Positions 23,727-32,534 of a stretch of DNA of 64,000 nucleotides are shown here, piece after piece. The notes beneath the pieces were generated by a model. It searched no databases. It was not told the origin of the DNA and worked only from the letters and a program-made list of their open reading frames with translations. Origin of the DNA: Bacillota bacterium (GTDB lineage: Bacteria > Bacillota > Clostridia > Lachnospirales > Lachnospiraceae); NCBI GenBank assembly GCA_023409535.1, contig JAEYGZ010000039.1:62001-126000 (forward strand), read 5' to 3'. The position numbers were made by a program, and so were the translations under genes. The stretch's first letter is position 1, and each line of letters opens with the position of its first letter.

Positions 23727-24665
23727 CTATTTTGAGGACAGTAAACTATTGATAATCATACCAACCACAACAATCAATATACCAACGAAGCCGAGAAGCG
23801 TCGGTATTCTGTCGTGAAACAGAAGTACTCCGCCAAGTAAGGTAAAGATCACTTCTCCGGATTGAGTAGATTCGATCACAGCTATTTTACTGACATCCTT
23901 GCTCACAAGGTCCGTTGCCTGAAAGAAAAGCAGGGTTGCAATGACGCCGGAGAATATGGCAACAATCAGTGATTGGACGATTTGCCCTTCACTGGGGACG
24001 CCTGCTGTAACCAGTCCGGCAATTGCGACGATAATCCAAAAGGGCATACTGCATAAGGTCATGCCGAATACCCTTTGAAGGGTGGTAAATCGGTTATCAC
24101 ATACCTCGATCATCTTGCGGTTGCCAAGGGGATAAGCAAATGCTGCGACCAATATGGGAATTACACCAATCAGATTATTCAGACTCATATCACTTCGAGC
24201 CTCTTCCCATTGGATCAAGAAGATACCAAACAGAATAATCGTCGACAAGGCCAAGGATTTACGGGGAATTTTATTTCTTATCCGCCGGGTGCCGGTCTCA
24301 GCCTCTATGTAATGATAGAATAAGGGTGACATGATCGCACCGGCAATGATGGTTATCTGCCAGGTGGCAGCCACCAGCCAGGAGGCACCATAGACGGAGC
24401 CGAGACACGCCGGTGCATAGAACAGGCCGAAACCAACCGTGCTCCAGCAAAACCAGGGCGCAGGGCGTTTCCGGATATCCAGGAAGACCGGTTTTACCTG
24501 CTTTCGTGCAGCTAAGATGATCCACAGTAACGGGAGCATAAATAAGTAACGAAGAGATGAACTCCAGAGCCAGCTGCCGCCGGAGATGTTCATCTGATAA
24601 TTGAATATGAAAGTAAAGGCAAAGAAAAAGGAGGCTGCGATACCGAGTAACAATGCTTTGATCAT
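23727..24665 (-). CDS. EamA/DMT-superfamily transporter (EmrE-type multidrug family)
   Basis: 312 aa, minus strand, about ten hydrophobic segments throughout. The N-terminal MIKALLLGIAASFFFAFTFIFNYQMNISGGSWLWSSSLRYLFMLPLLW and the late SKIAVIESTQSGEVIFTLLGGVLLFHDR match the 'multidrug resistance efflux transporter' branch of the drug/metabolite superfamily. The inner-membrane export substrate is unknown. It lies 82 nt upstream of the SLATT gene on the same strand and could share a transcript, though its own gene looks chromosomal in base composition. Confidence 0.82.
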   Translation of the reverse strand: MIKALLLGIAASFFFAFTFIFNYQMNISGGSWLWSSSLRYLFMLPLLWIILAARKQVKPVFLDIRKRPAPWFCWSTVGFGLFYAPACLGSVYGASWLVAATWQITIIAGAIMSPLFYHYIEAETGTRRIRNKIPRKSLALSTIILFGIFLIQWEEARSDMSLNNLIGVIPILVAAFAYPLGNRKMIEVCDNRFTTLQRVFGMTLCSMPFWIIVAIAGLVTAGVPSEGQIVQSLIVAIFSGVIATLLFFQATDLVSKDVSKIAVIESTQSGEVIFTLLGGVLLFHDRIPTLLGFVGILIVVVGMIINSLLSSK

Positions 24666-24847
24666 AGAAGGCCCTCATGGTTGAAAGTGATATTAATAGA
24701 TTATTCAGGTGGTTTTATTATGACATAGACGCAAGGATTCGTAAATGGCGAAAGGAAATATTTATTATATTTACAAAAGGGCGTTATGTTGTTTAAAATC
24801 AAAGCCCAGATTACAATTAGTGAATAATATCTGCTTAACCTGACGAT

Positions 24848-24876
24848 TTGTACAATAATTATGTATGTATTATAAT
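24848..24876 (+). promoter_or_regulatory. Promoter of the MutT-like gene
   Basis: TTGTAC (24848-24853), 17 nt, TATAAT (24871-24876). Confidence 0.65.
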
Positions 24877-24951
24877 GATAGAAAAATCTATTTCTGCAAA
24901 ACAGATAATTAGAGTGTTTTCAGAGAAAGACTGAGTAAGTAGGAGAAAATG

Positions 24952-25338
24952 ATGAAGATTATAGAAGTAGCAGCGGCTATCATTATGGATGGGAATAAAA
25001 TTTATGCAACCCAGCGGGGTTACGGAGATTTTGAGGATGGCTGGGAATTTCCCGGCGGTAAGATTGAAAAAGGAGAAACCAGAGAGGCTGCATTGATACG
25101 AGAGATTAAGGAAGAGCTTAATATCGATATTGCTGTTAAAAATTATATCACAACGGTTGAATATGATTATCCGGCCTTTCATTTGACGATGCACTGCTTT
25201 GTATGTGAAATTATCAATGGTGAACCTATGTTACTGGAACATAAAGCAGCGCGCTGGTTACCGAAGGAGGAGCTTGGTACAGTTGATTGGCTGCCTGCGG
25301 ATGTAGATTTAATTAAACTGTTAAAAAATATTTTATAA
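24952..25338 (+). CDS. Nudix hydrolase, MutT/NudG-like (8-oxo-dGTP or CTP diphosphatase)
   Basis: 128 aa. AGGAG at 24941-24945 is spaced for ATG 24952 rather than the ATG at 24949. The Nudix box is complete (GGKIEKGETREAALIREIKEELNI). EFPGGK before it and the C-terminal ARWLPKEELGTVDWLPADV tail are typical of MutT/(pyrimidine) deoxynucleotide diphosphatases, which cleanse oxidised or modified dNTPs in the cytoplasm. It has its own promoter. Exact substrate cannot be read from the sequence. Confidence 0.88.
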   Translation: MKIIEVAAAIIMDGNKIYATQRGYGDFEDGWEFPGGKIEKGETREAALIREIKEELNIDIAVKNYITTVEYDYPAFHLTMHCFVCEIINGEPMLLEHKAARWLPKEELGTVDWLPADVDLIKLLKNIL

Positions 25339-25401
25339 AAGACACTTCACCCCGACACTTTCCCGTTATCAATCGTATTACCAGTGAAAGGAGGCAACGC
25401 C

Positions 25402-25899
25402 ATGGCGAAATCTTTGTCGCGTACGGACAAAGAGATTGCGGAAATCTACTCACGTCATGTGAAGACTATTTACCGTGTCTGCTTTGCTTATATGAAAAAC
25501 GCTGCTGATACCGAGGATGCTGTTTCCGATACCTTTGTGAAAATGATCCGGTCCGGCGTAGATTTTGAGAGTGAAGCGCATGAGAAGGCATGGCTGATCA
25601 GGACGGCGTCCAATGTATGCAAAGACATACTGAAACACTGGTGGCGCAGGAGAGAGAACCTGGAGGATTATGAGCATTTGCAAGGTACCGGACCGGTTGA
25701 GGCTGATGAGACGCTTCAGGCTGTCATGGGTTTGCCGGAAAAATATAAGACTGTGGTATACCTTTATTATTACGAGGGGTATACAAGTGTTGAGATAGCT
25801 AAGATCCTTCTGAAACCGCAATCGACAATCCGTAACTATTTACACGAGGCACGCAAGGTCCTTCGGGAACGATTAGGGAGTGATTTGAATGAGGAATAA
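25402..25899 (+). CDS. ECF-type RNA polymerase sigma factor
   Basis: 165 aa. AAAGGAGG at 25387-25394 gives ATG 25402. Region 2 (about residues 15-75) includes IYRVCFAYMKNAADTEDAVSDTFVKMI and the DNA-melting segment KAWLIRTASNVCKD; region 4 (about 105-160) has LPEKYKTVVYLYYYEGYTSVEIAKILLKPQSTIRNYLHEARKVLRE, a helix-turn-helix for -35 recognition. It overlaps the next gene by 11 nt, the usual sigma/anti-sigma arrangement. The signal sensed is unknown. Confidence 0.92.
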   Translation: MAKSLSRTDKEIAEIYSRHVKTIYRVCFAYMKNAADTEDAVSDTFVKMIRSGVDFESEAHEKAWLIRTASNVCKDILKHWWRRRENLEDYEHLQGTGPVEADETLQAVMGLPEKYKTVVYLYYYEGYTSVEIAKILLKPQSTIRNYLHEARKVLRERLGSDLNEE

Positions 25900-27115
25900 G
25901 AAATTAATTGATTCCTGGAATAAGATAGAACCGGACAGCTCAGCGCAGGACCGTATGCTGGAGCAAGTCCTCACCGGTTCGGGCAGAAGAAGAAAGATAC
26001 CATATTTAAAGTCCTTGACAGCAGTTGCGGCTGCATGCGTGGTTTTGCTGACGGGGGTATATGTCTACAATAACACAAATACACATCAAAATGATATCAA
26101 AACTCAAGACGGGATTTCGAATCAGCCTGACGCAAATCCCTCCGCCGCAGCAGATACCCCCGCCTCAGAAGATGCCGCTGATCTGACCGATGAGATTAAA
26201 GGGATTCCGGTGAAGAACTTTAAGCTGTCGGAAATAGAGGGACTGATGGAAGCCGACAGAGTTGCCTTCCTCAATCTGCTTGATTTCTTTAAGTACGACA
26301 CGGACAGCTTTGTGATTGTCAAGGTAGCGGATACCCATCAGGAGACCGCAACGAGCTCTGAGATCAGCGATAAGCAGATATCCACGGTGAAAGTTCTGGA
26401 AACCCTATGGGGTGATGAAGTCCCCGAGGCCATTCCTATTACACAGTACCTTTATGGCGGCTGCACCGGTGATGAGGCTACCAATCTGATGCGCAAGGAT
26501 GGTGTGTATCTTCTTCCCTTAGCGGAATATAGCGGAGAATATTATCTTGCGGGTGATTTGGATGTATTATTTGAGGTCGACGATAAGGGACGAATCTGGT
26601 CCCATTCCGATTACTCTGATTTCAGCCGGTTTGATGGTGAGGATTATCAGGTTGTAACAGATGAGGTTCTTCGTATTACCCAGGATGATACCCTGATGCT
26701 TGCAACATCGGAACTTGGTATGGCCCTTCAGGGATGGCAGCAGCTGCTTGAAGTAACGATTCAGTCTGACAAGGCAGAAGAGACGAACGAATACGGCTAT
26801 ACGGAAGCAGTTTATCGTGCCCGGGTTGAGAAGATATTAAACGGTGCTGAACCCGAGACTGAGGTAATATTACGTTCCAATTCAAATGAGGATCTGCCGC
26901 TGAATAAGGGAGAACGGTATCTGCTGTTTGTTGATAGCTACGACGATATGCACTATATTAACGCCAACATGATGGCCGGTGTTAATACAGACGGTACCAT
27001 AAAGAATCTTGGCAATAACAGGAGTCCCTTTGCAGAGTATAATGGTTACACAGTTGAGAAAATGCAGGAGCTTGCCGATCAAGTAGCTGAATATCTGAAA
27101 ACGATAATACAATGA
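25889..27115 (+). CDS. Membrane-anchored partner of the ECF sigma factor (putative anti-sigma)
   Basis: 408 aa. A short cytoplasmic N-terminus (NKKLIDSWNKIEPDSSAQDRMLEQVL) precedes one membrane helix (about residues 43-62, LTAVAAACVVLLTGVYVY), an acidic Asp/Ala-rich linker, and a ~300-residue extracytoplasmic part. The short N-terminus fits the region that would bind the sigma factor. The outer part contains two similar lobes (SFVIVKVADTHQE...KVLETLWGDE and LEVTIQSDKAEE...ARVEKILNGAEPE), each followed by a segment like YLLPL/YLLFVDSY, suggesting an internal duplication. No named family is recognised; the role is inferred from overlap with the sigma gene. Confidence 0.75.
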   Translation: MRNKKLIDSWNKIEPDSSAQDRMLEQVLTGSGRRRKIPYLKSLTAVAAACVVLLTGVYVYNNTNTHQNDIKTQDGISNQPDANPSAAADTPASEDAADLTDEIKGIPVKNFKLSEIEGLMEADRVAFLNLLDFFKYDTDSFVIVKVADTHQETATSSEISDKQISTVKVLETLWGDEVPEAIPITQYLYGGCTGDEATNLMRKDGVYLLPLAEYSGEYYLAGDLDVLFEVDDKGRIWSHSDYSDFSRFDGEDYQVVTDEVLRITQDDTLMLATSELGMALQGWQQLLEVTIQSDKAEETNEYGYTEAVYRARVEKILNGAEPETEVILRSNSNEDLPLNKGERYLLFVDSYDDMHYINANMMAGVNTDGTIKNLGNNRSPFAEYNGYTVEKMQELADQVAEYLKTIIQ

Positions 27116-27209
27116 TCGGATCATGCCAATCAAACGAATGATATCCTCCTGGCAAGGAAGCTGCTGGAAACTTAATATAATTGCAAAATTAGAAACACCG
27201 AATAAAATC

Positions 27210-27252
27210 AGGCTGTTGCTCTAACCGCAGAAGTTAGAGCAACAGCCTTTTG
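27210..27252. terminator. Terminator between convergent sigma operon and asparaginase
   Basis: Perfect 16-bp arms AGGCTGTTGCTCTAAC (27210-27225) and GTTAGAGCAACAGCCT (27233-27248), followed by TTTTG. Confidence 0.92.
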
Positions 27253-27276
27253 CATTTAATACTTTGAATTCAGCCG

Positions 27277-28287
27277 CTAATAAAGAATATCGTTACTTAC
27301 AGTCGTATAGAATAAGTTCTTAATCTCTTCCGGGTCACAGGTCTGGCCTAAGATCCACATGAGCTTACATACAACTGCCTCCGTGACCATATCATAGGCT
27401 TCCAGGATATTCACCTTATTTTTTAATTCATTGCCCACCTGATAAATGGTCATGTCACTGCCCTCGTTGGGAACCTGGGTCGTCATGACGATGATCTTGC
27501 CACGGTCGATGGCATTCTTAATCACATCAAAATAATGATAGCGTGGTAAGGACGGAATGCCGCCCACACCATAGCTTTCAATAATAATCGCATCGTTCTT
27601 GTCAAGCATATAGGCAAGAATCTCCGAATCCATTCCGGGAGTAAGCTTAAAGAGCCCAACCTTTGAATTGAGCTTATCATAAAAGACAGGTCCTTGCGCA
27701 ACGCCGGAGACAGATACAGTCTTCTGGGTAATATACTGAATTAAATGCTCGTCCTGTATCACGGCCAGATAAGGATAGTTAATACTGGAGAAGGCTTGAA
27801 AGCTTTTGGAATGAGTCTTTCTGGCTCTGGTACCCAGGATAACCTTGCCGTTAAATACAATCTGTACACCGCTTGATTGATCGGAAACCGCATATAGGAA
27901 GCTATCATACAAATTGGTTTTTGAATCAGTTACCTCCACATTGATGGGACGCTGCGCGCCGGTGACCACGATGGGCTTTGGTGAATTCTGAATCAGATAG
28001 GAGAGGGCAGCAGCGGTATAGGCCATGGTATCTGTTCCGTGACAGATGACAAAGCCATCGTACTTGCTATAATGGTCCCGTATCGTCCCGGCCAGGTCAC
28101 TCCAGATATCAGGAGAGATATTGGTGCTGTCAATATTGCATAATTGAAGAGTATCGACCTCGCAGAGCTGAGAAATAGCAGGGATATATTCTAGTATTTC
28201 ATTCAGTGTCAGTTGGGGATGCAGACCGCTTGGAGTTGTCTTGGAAGCAATTGTTCCGCCCGTTCCGATCATAAGAATTTTTTTCAT
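27277..28287 (-). CDS. ansA: Type I L-asparaginase
   Basis: 336 aa, minus strand. It hydrolyses L-asparagine to aspartate and ammonia in the cytoplasm (no signal peptide). Both catalytic threonine motifs are present: TGGTIAS near residue 8 and CHGTDTMAYTAAAL near residue 85; the Lys of TGAQRP...SKTNL follows. Length matches cytoplasmic AnsA. It starts 27 nt after the CPBP gene on the same strand, so the two are probably one transcript. Confidence 0.92.
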   Translation of the reverse strand: MKKILMIGTGGTIASKTTPSGLHPQLTLNEILEYIPAISQLCEVDTLQLCNIDSTNISPDIWSDLAGTIRDHYSKYDGFVICHGTDTMAYTAAALSYLIQNSPKPIVVTGAQRPINVEVTDSKTNLYDSFLYAVSDQSSGVQIVFNGKVILGTRARKTHSKSFQAFSSINYPYLAVIQDEHLIQYITQKTVSVSGVAQGPVFYDKLNSKVGLFKLTPGMDSEILAYMLDKNDAIIIESYGVGGIPSLPRYHYFDVIKNAIDRGKIIVMTTQVPNEGSDMTIYQVGNELKNKVNILEAYDMVTEAVVCKLMWILGQTCDPEEIKNLFYTTVSNDILY

Positions 28288-28314
28288 GAAATTATTCCTC
28301 CGGCTTGATAGATA

Positions 28315-29268
28315 CTAACGATTTATCAGGGAAGCTTTTTTCTCCTCTTTCATTAATTTTATTCCCATAACAACTGCAACAGCGATAAACCCGATACCGC
28401 CGATAATTCCGGTGGGAGCAGGGCCAATAAATGGGTTGCCGCCGTCTGAGGTAAGATAGATGCCAGCCGCAGCAAGGGCATTGACGCTTCCGTGAGCAAA
28501 GATTGCAGGGATGCAGCTCTTTGTCTTAATCGTAATGTATGAGAATATGGTGCCTAAGGTGATGCAGAATATACACATGGCTAAAATACCGATGAAAGGA
28601 TATCCCGTGTAACCGATTCCGTAATTATGTCCCAGTAAGGTTAAAGGAGCATGCCATACACCCCAGATCACACCGTTGATGAGAAGGACAGGCAGAAGCT
28701 TAAGTTTTCCTTTCATTTTTGGCAGCAGATATCCGCGCCATCCCCATTCTTCACCGAAGCAGTTTATGAAATTCATCAGAGGACCCAGAACGATACCTGT
28801 CAGTATCTGAATCAAGAAGTTAGCTTGAAGCTGGCTGGTATTTGTCTCTATACCGGCATTCTTGTAGCTGTCAGCCAAAAAGGTCATACCTGGATCAAAA
28901 GCGCCGGGGTTTATGAGGAAATATATCACTGCACCAAGAAGCGTTAAGATTGCCGGTCCAAACCATGCCATAAGATAATAGCGCAAATTATATTTAAAGG
29001 AGGGCAGTACCAGAAGGGAGCTGCGGAAGCCTTCCCTGGTAATGATTCTTGTAAGCAGCACTCCAATGGCCGGTACAAACATAACGCCGGCAATCAGTGA
29101 TTGTCCGATTGCTGCCTTTGCCGTGTCATTTCCGGTGATCCATGGTGTTATTATACCGATCTCTATTGCATAGGTAAGCACGAAGGTTATGATAAGATAA
29201 TATAGAATGCGTTTTGTCTCCAGTTTCGGATCATTTGTCGGAACAGAAACAGCATTTTCCGGGTTCAT
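28315..29268 (-). CDS. CPBP-family intramembrane metalloprotease
   Basis: 317 aa, minus strand. The frame extends to 29400, but GGGAGGAACTGCC directly precedes ATG 29268 (MNPENAVSV), and the longer form would overlap the divergent promoter. About eight hydrophobic segments. The protease motifs are EEWGWRGYLLP (E-E-x3-R), WGVWHAPL (W-x3-H, a common variant of F-x3-H) and HGSVNA (H-x3-N). Substrate unknown. It is only distantly similar to the Q/N-rich CPBP protein at 6290 and lacks any such tail. Confidence 0.88.
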   Translation of the reverse strand: MNPENAVSVPTNDPKLETKRILYYLIITFVLTYAIEIGIITPWITGNDTAKAAIGQSLIAGVMFVPAIGVLLTRIITREGFRSSLLVLPSFKYNLRYYLMAWFGPAILTLLGAVIYFLINPGAFDPGMTFLADSYKNAGIETNTSQLQANFLIQILTGIVLGPLMNFINCFGEEWGWRGYLLPKMKGKLKLLPVLLINGVIWGVWHAPLTLLGHNYGIGYTGYPFIGILAMCIFCITLGTIFSYITIKTKSCIPAIFAHGSVNALAAAGIYLTSDGGNPFIGPAPTGIIGGIGFIAVAVVMGIKLMKEEKKASLINR

Positions 29269-29393
29269 TGGCAGTTCCTCCCATATGGTTTGTGATGTGA
29301 AAAGTATAGCATATTTCTTACCGGATGTCCACGAGGTTCGGTAATCCGTGGATGAAACCTTACTCCCCCATATACGACAAAAGGAATTATTTG

Positions 29394-29422
29394 TTGACAA
29401 ATTTTGATAAAGAATCTATAAT
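29394..29422 (+). promoter_or_regulatory. Perfect consensus sigma-A promoter of the tetR-receiver operon
   Basis: TTGACA (29394-29399), exactly 17 nt, TATAAT (29417-29422). Start of transcription is expected near 29429. No TetR palindrome is obvious over it, so strong or constitutive expression is likely. Confidence 0.88.
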
Positions 29423-29490
29423 ATTTTCCAAGTTAATAAGTGCCAACTCACAGTAACCAGTTCAACAAATGACAACCTATGGAGTATAGT

Positions 29491-30132
29491 ATGATGCAAA
29501 TGAATGTGGCCCAGAGAAAAGAATTTATTGTATTTACTGCCGTGGATCTCGCGCATGAGAGAGGATTCCATTATGTTTCAACCAAAGAGATCGCCAGAAG
29601 ACTCAACATATCGGAAGCCTTGATTTATAAGATTTTTCCTAAGAAGAACGATATTCTGATTGCGGTACTTGACCAATTTGCAATTTATGACAGTGACATC
29701 TACCGTACAGCTATGGAGGCTTATGAGGATACTCTTGAGGGTATTTTATTTGTCATTCGTAAAATCATTGCTTATTATGAGAATTACCCTGCGATTACTG
29801 CGGTATATCAGGCCTATGGTACGCTGAAGTCCGAACCGGAGCTTGAAAATAAAGCAAATTCTATATTTTTCAGGCGTGTGGAAGCCTTAAAGAGAATGGT
29901 CAATAAAGCCTGGGAGACCGGAAGAATCCGCGAGGAGTGGAATCCGGAAACAGTAGCTGATATCTTGATGTCCATTATCATTGGGATGTGTTTGCAATGG
30001 AGGATGCGGGATTTCAGCTTTTCTTTAATGGACCGAACCTTAAATGCGGTAGAATCAATATTTGATACAATTAAAAAGGGAGATGCTGATGTTGGGAAGA
30101 GGGCCGGTCAATGTGAAAATCGTATGGGATAA
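29491..30132 (+). CDS. TetR/AcrR-family transcriptional regulator
   Basis: 213 aa. GGAG at 29481-29484 points to ATG 29491. The DNA-binding domain covers residues ~8-55 (DLAHERGFHYVSTKEIARRLNISEALIYKIFPKKNDIL). The C-terminal ligand/dimer domain is all-helical (VETVADILMSIIIGMCLQWRMRDFS region). The gene transcribed with it is a stand-alone receiver, an unusual pairing. It is also divergent from the CPBP/asparaginase operon, which is the nearest possible target. Confidence 0.9.
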   Translation: MMQMNVAQRKEFIVFTAVDLAHERGFHYVSTKEIARRLNISEALIYKIFPKKNDILIAVLDQFAIYDSDIYRTAMEAYEDTLEGILFVIRKIIAYYENYPAITAVYQAYGTLKSEPELENKANSIFFRRVEALKRMVNKAWETGRIREEWNPETVADILMSIIIGMCLQWRMRDFSFSLMDRTLNAVESIFDTIKKGDADVGKRAGQCENRMG

Positions 30133-30144
30133 AGAGGGTTGACA

Positions 30145-30543
30145 ATGAAAAGAATATTAATAGCTGAAGATGATATGACCAGTCGCATGTTTATTTACAG
30201 ACTCCTTTCACCGTTTGGTGAATGCGATGAGGTTTCGGACGGACTGGAGGCAATCGAAGCCTGCCGGTTGTCCATGAAGGAAGAACGTCCTTACGATTTA
30301 ATCTGTGTGGATATTATGATGCCGAAGCTGGATGGGGTGAAGGTGATAAAGGCTGTCAGGGAAATGGAGATAAATAATTTCATTTTGCCGGAGAAACGCG
30401 CAAAAATTATTATAACCACGGCACTTACCGCCGCGGATCTGGTTAAGGAAGCTTATTATTACGGTATTGAAGCTTATGTGCAAAAACCCGTAAAAGCAAC
30501 AGAATTTACAGGTTTGATAACAACATTGGGATTTGCGCAATAA
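30145..30543 (+). CDS. Stand-alone response-regulator receiver (CheY-like)
   Basis: 132 aa. GAGGG at 30134-30138 supports ATG 30145 over the TTG at 30139. It is a single receiver domain: acidic pocket E8-D9-D10, phospho-acceptor D56 (CVDIMMPKLDG), the Thr switch (IITTALTAADL) and K114 (YVQKPVK). No output domain and no kinase gene nearby. Such proteins relay phosphate or act by protein binding (as CheY or Spo0F do). It lies 12 nt after the TetR gene and so shares its strong promoter. Confidence 0.9.
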   Translation: MKRILIAEDDMTSRMFIYRLLSPFGECDEVSDGLEAIEACRLSMKEERPYDLICVDIMMPKLDGVKVIKAVREMEINNFILPEKRAKIIITTALTAADLVKEAYYYGIEAYVQKPVKATEFTGLITTLGFAQ

Positions 30544-30655
30544 ACTAAAAATTGATATGGATAGAATTAACAACAGATTCCTTCGTGACAATGGGAATAC
30601 TAAATTCGAAAGTCAGTGCTTCACCCGCTGTTTATTGAGAAAGTGAGGGAGCTGA

Positions 30656-31069
30656 ATGTTAAAAACGCGATTATTTGGTTTTGCCATTGCTTGTTCGATG
30701 GCAATCGTTGGAATAAGTCCAACTGCCGCCTTTGCAGCTGCAACGGATACAGATACACAGACGGTGACACAGTCGGAAAAGGATAATAATCATAAGGGTG
30801 GAAATCGTGCACTTTATGAAGAGAGAGTGAATAATGCCATCCAAAAGTGGGATACCTTGACGGCAAATCAGAAGAATGAGGTATATGCCCTGCTGGAAGA
30901 AGAAATGAAAGTACAGAATAAAGTTATGGATAAGCTGGTTCAGCTGGGGGTCATGGACAAAACAGATTCCGCAAAGATACAGTCCGGACGCACCGAGCGG
31001 TTTGAAAAGCTGAAAAAAAGCGGGGAATTTCCGTTAATGAGGCATAAGGGAAAGAAGAAATGCAAATAA
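30656..31069 (+). CDS. Small secreted protein of unknown function
   Basis: 137 aa with GAGGGAG before ATG 30656. A clear signal peptide (MLKTRLFGFAIACSMAIVGISPTAAFA) is followed by a Thr/Asp-rich stretch, then a helical region (ALYEERVNNAIQKWDTLTANQKNEVYALLEEEMKVQNKVMDKLVQLGVMD) and a very basic C-terminus (RHKGKKKCK). Helical content suggests a small export or wall-associated protein. No family is recognised. It is followed by a strong terminator. Confidence 0.7.
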   Translation: MLKTRLFGFAIACSMAIVGISPTAAFAAATDTDTQTVTQSEKDNNHKGGNRALYEERVNNAIQKWDTLTANQKNEVYALLEEEMKVQNKVMDKLVQLGVMDKTDSAKIQSGRTERFEKLKKSGEFPLMRHKGKKKCK

Positions 31070-31130
31070 GAAGCGGGTTAGTTAAGTAGCGATTGAAATG
31101 ACAACGGGTCAACACTTGCTTTCAAATAAG

Positions 31131-31183
31131 CAGAGCTGTTGCTGAGCTAATGGTAAATTAGCTTGGCAGCAGCTCTGTTTTTG
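31131..31183 (+). terminator. Strong terminator
   Basis: CAGAGCTG...CAGCTCTG with an inner GAGCTAA/TTAGCTT stem (31131-31178), then TTTTT. Confidence 0.88.
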
Positions 31184-31216
31184 TACTTTTTCTGTTCCAT
31201 AGAATGGAAAATGCTG

Positions 31217-31245
31217 TTGAACATATGTTCTTTGTCTGATATAAT
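31217..31245 (+). promoter_or_regulatory. Promoter of the VOC gene
   Basis: TTGAAC (31217-31222), 17 nt, TATAAT (31240-31245). Confidence 0.75.
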
Positions 31246-31288
31246 ATAAACTATAATTTTATTACAAAAATTTACGGGGTGATATTAA

Positions 31289-31744
31289 ATGCATTTAGGC
31301 TCAGTGTATCTGATCGTAAAAGATTTCGATAAATCAATACAGTTTTACGAAAAGCTGTTGGGAATTCCGGTCAGCGGTCAGAATATGAAGCGATTTGCCC
31401 AGTTTCAATTTGACGGGCGGAATATTTCTATCATGAATGGTTATTTTGATGCGGTTAATCCAAATCTTACGGTGCATCTGGGAGAATATACAGAAGAATT
31501 CGATGATTTAGCCGCAATCGCGGAAGCCGATAATACACATAAGTTTGTGTTAAACTTCTGGACAGAGGATTTGGAAATTGAGAGACTAAGAATTAAGCAA
31601 CTGAAGATCAGCGATAAATTGACCGGTATAAAATATGTGAATAACGTTCGACCGTATTATTATTTTCAATTATCGGACCCGGATGGAAATGTTATTGAAA
31701 TCACCGGCAAATATATCCCTCAAACAGGTGAGTTTGAAGAGTGA
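31289..31744 (+). CDS. VOC-superfamily (glyoxalase/bleomycin-resistance fold) protein
   Basis: 151 aa. It shows the paired beta-alpha-beta-beta-beta layout: LGSVYLIVKDFDKSIQFYEKLLGIPVSGQ at the N-terminus and YYYFQLSDPDGNVIEITGKY near the C-terminus, where the final Glu is the usual metal ligand. Possible reactions span isomerases, dioxygenases and thiol transferases; the exact one cannot be read. It has its own promoter and is followed 32 nt later by the zinc-ribbon gene, probably in one transcript. Confidence 0.8.
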   Translation: MHLGSVYLIVKDFDKSIQFYEKLLGIPVSGQNMKRFAQFQFDGRNISIMNGYFDAVNPNLTVHLGEYTEEFDDLAAIAEADNTHKFVLNFWTEDLEIERLRIKQLKISDKLTGIKYVNNVRPYYYFQLSDPDGNVIEITGKYIPQTGEFEE

Positions 31745-31776
31745 AATAATTGAACTATGCGAAGGAGGATTAACCA

Positions 31777-32532
31777 ATGCAGCCGGATATCACGCAGTGC
31801 CCATATTGTAACAGCAACAACCTGGGGATAGGTTATCAGTTAGGAGAGGGCAGCTTGTTTGCGGATGAGTATGCTTACCATACCTCCTATGCCAGTTCAC
31901 CCATCGTAAGTATTCTCTGTAAGGAATGCGGCAGCATTCTTCACTCGCGGGTGACAAAGCCGGATCTGTTCCGCCAGAGCAGTCTGCTTCGTCAGGAGGA
32001 ATTATTAGACTATATCAATGCCCATGGAATACTTTTGTGCAATGTAAATCAAGAGTTGCCATCTCTTAGTTCCCTGGGCTACAGCTGGGAGAATATCACC
32101 GGATTAATCGACCTGCGTGAAATATTCTATTGTAAGGCGTATAAGAAGAGATCCACCTACCTGTCAAAGGAAGTGTACCTGCTGCTGCGTAAATGCAGGA
32201 CGAAAAAGCCCATGGACACAAATGCAAAGGCTGTATATGATTCGCTGAATGCTTTGGAACATGCGGATAAGGATAAGCTTAGGGAAAAGCTCGCCATGGA
32301 TACCAAATCCTTGGATAAAGCGATGGAATTCCTTCTTGAGAATATGTATGTCACGGCCTTCAGCAATGGAAAATACCTGTCACCAAGCTTCTCCACCTTT
32401 GTATACTGCACCGCCGAGCGTTGGGAACGGGAGGTTACAAAGCTGCATTTTCATGGAGATCCCAGACCGCGGCTGACGGAAATTCTTCGTATGGATATGA
32501 CGGAGAAGGATTTTGCCAAACTGGTGGAGTAG
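31777..32532 (+). CDS. Zinc-ribbon plus winged-helix-like protein (AlkZ-related type)
   Basis: 251 aa. The N-terminus has C8-x2-C11 (CPYCNSNN) and a second C-x2-C near residue 50 (LCKECGSI), forming a zinc ribbon. The C-terminal half (KRSTYLSKEVYLLLRKCRTKKPMDTNAKAVYDSLNALEHADKDKLREKLAMDTKSLDKAMEFLLENMYVTA...) resembles proteins named AlkZ-related in clostridia, with a winged-helix-like segment. AlkZ is a DNA glycosylase, but the catalytic QxQ-type motif was not identified here, so enzymatic activity is not claimed. GGAGGA precedes its ATG. Confidence 0.65.
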   Translation: MQPDITQCPYCNSNNLGIGYQLGEGSLFADEYAYHTSYASSPIVSILCKECGSILHSRVTKPDLFRQSSLLRQEELLDYINAHGILLCNVNQELPSLSSLGYSWENITGLIDLREIFYCKAYKKRSTYLSKEVYLLLRKCRTKKPMDTNAKAVYDSLNALEHADKDKLREKLAMDTKSLDKAMEFLLENMYVTAFSNGKYLSPSFSTFVYCTAERWEREVTKLHFHGDPRPRLTEILRMDMTEKDFAKLVE

Positions 32533-32534
32533 TA

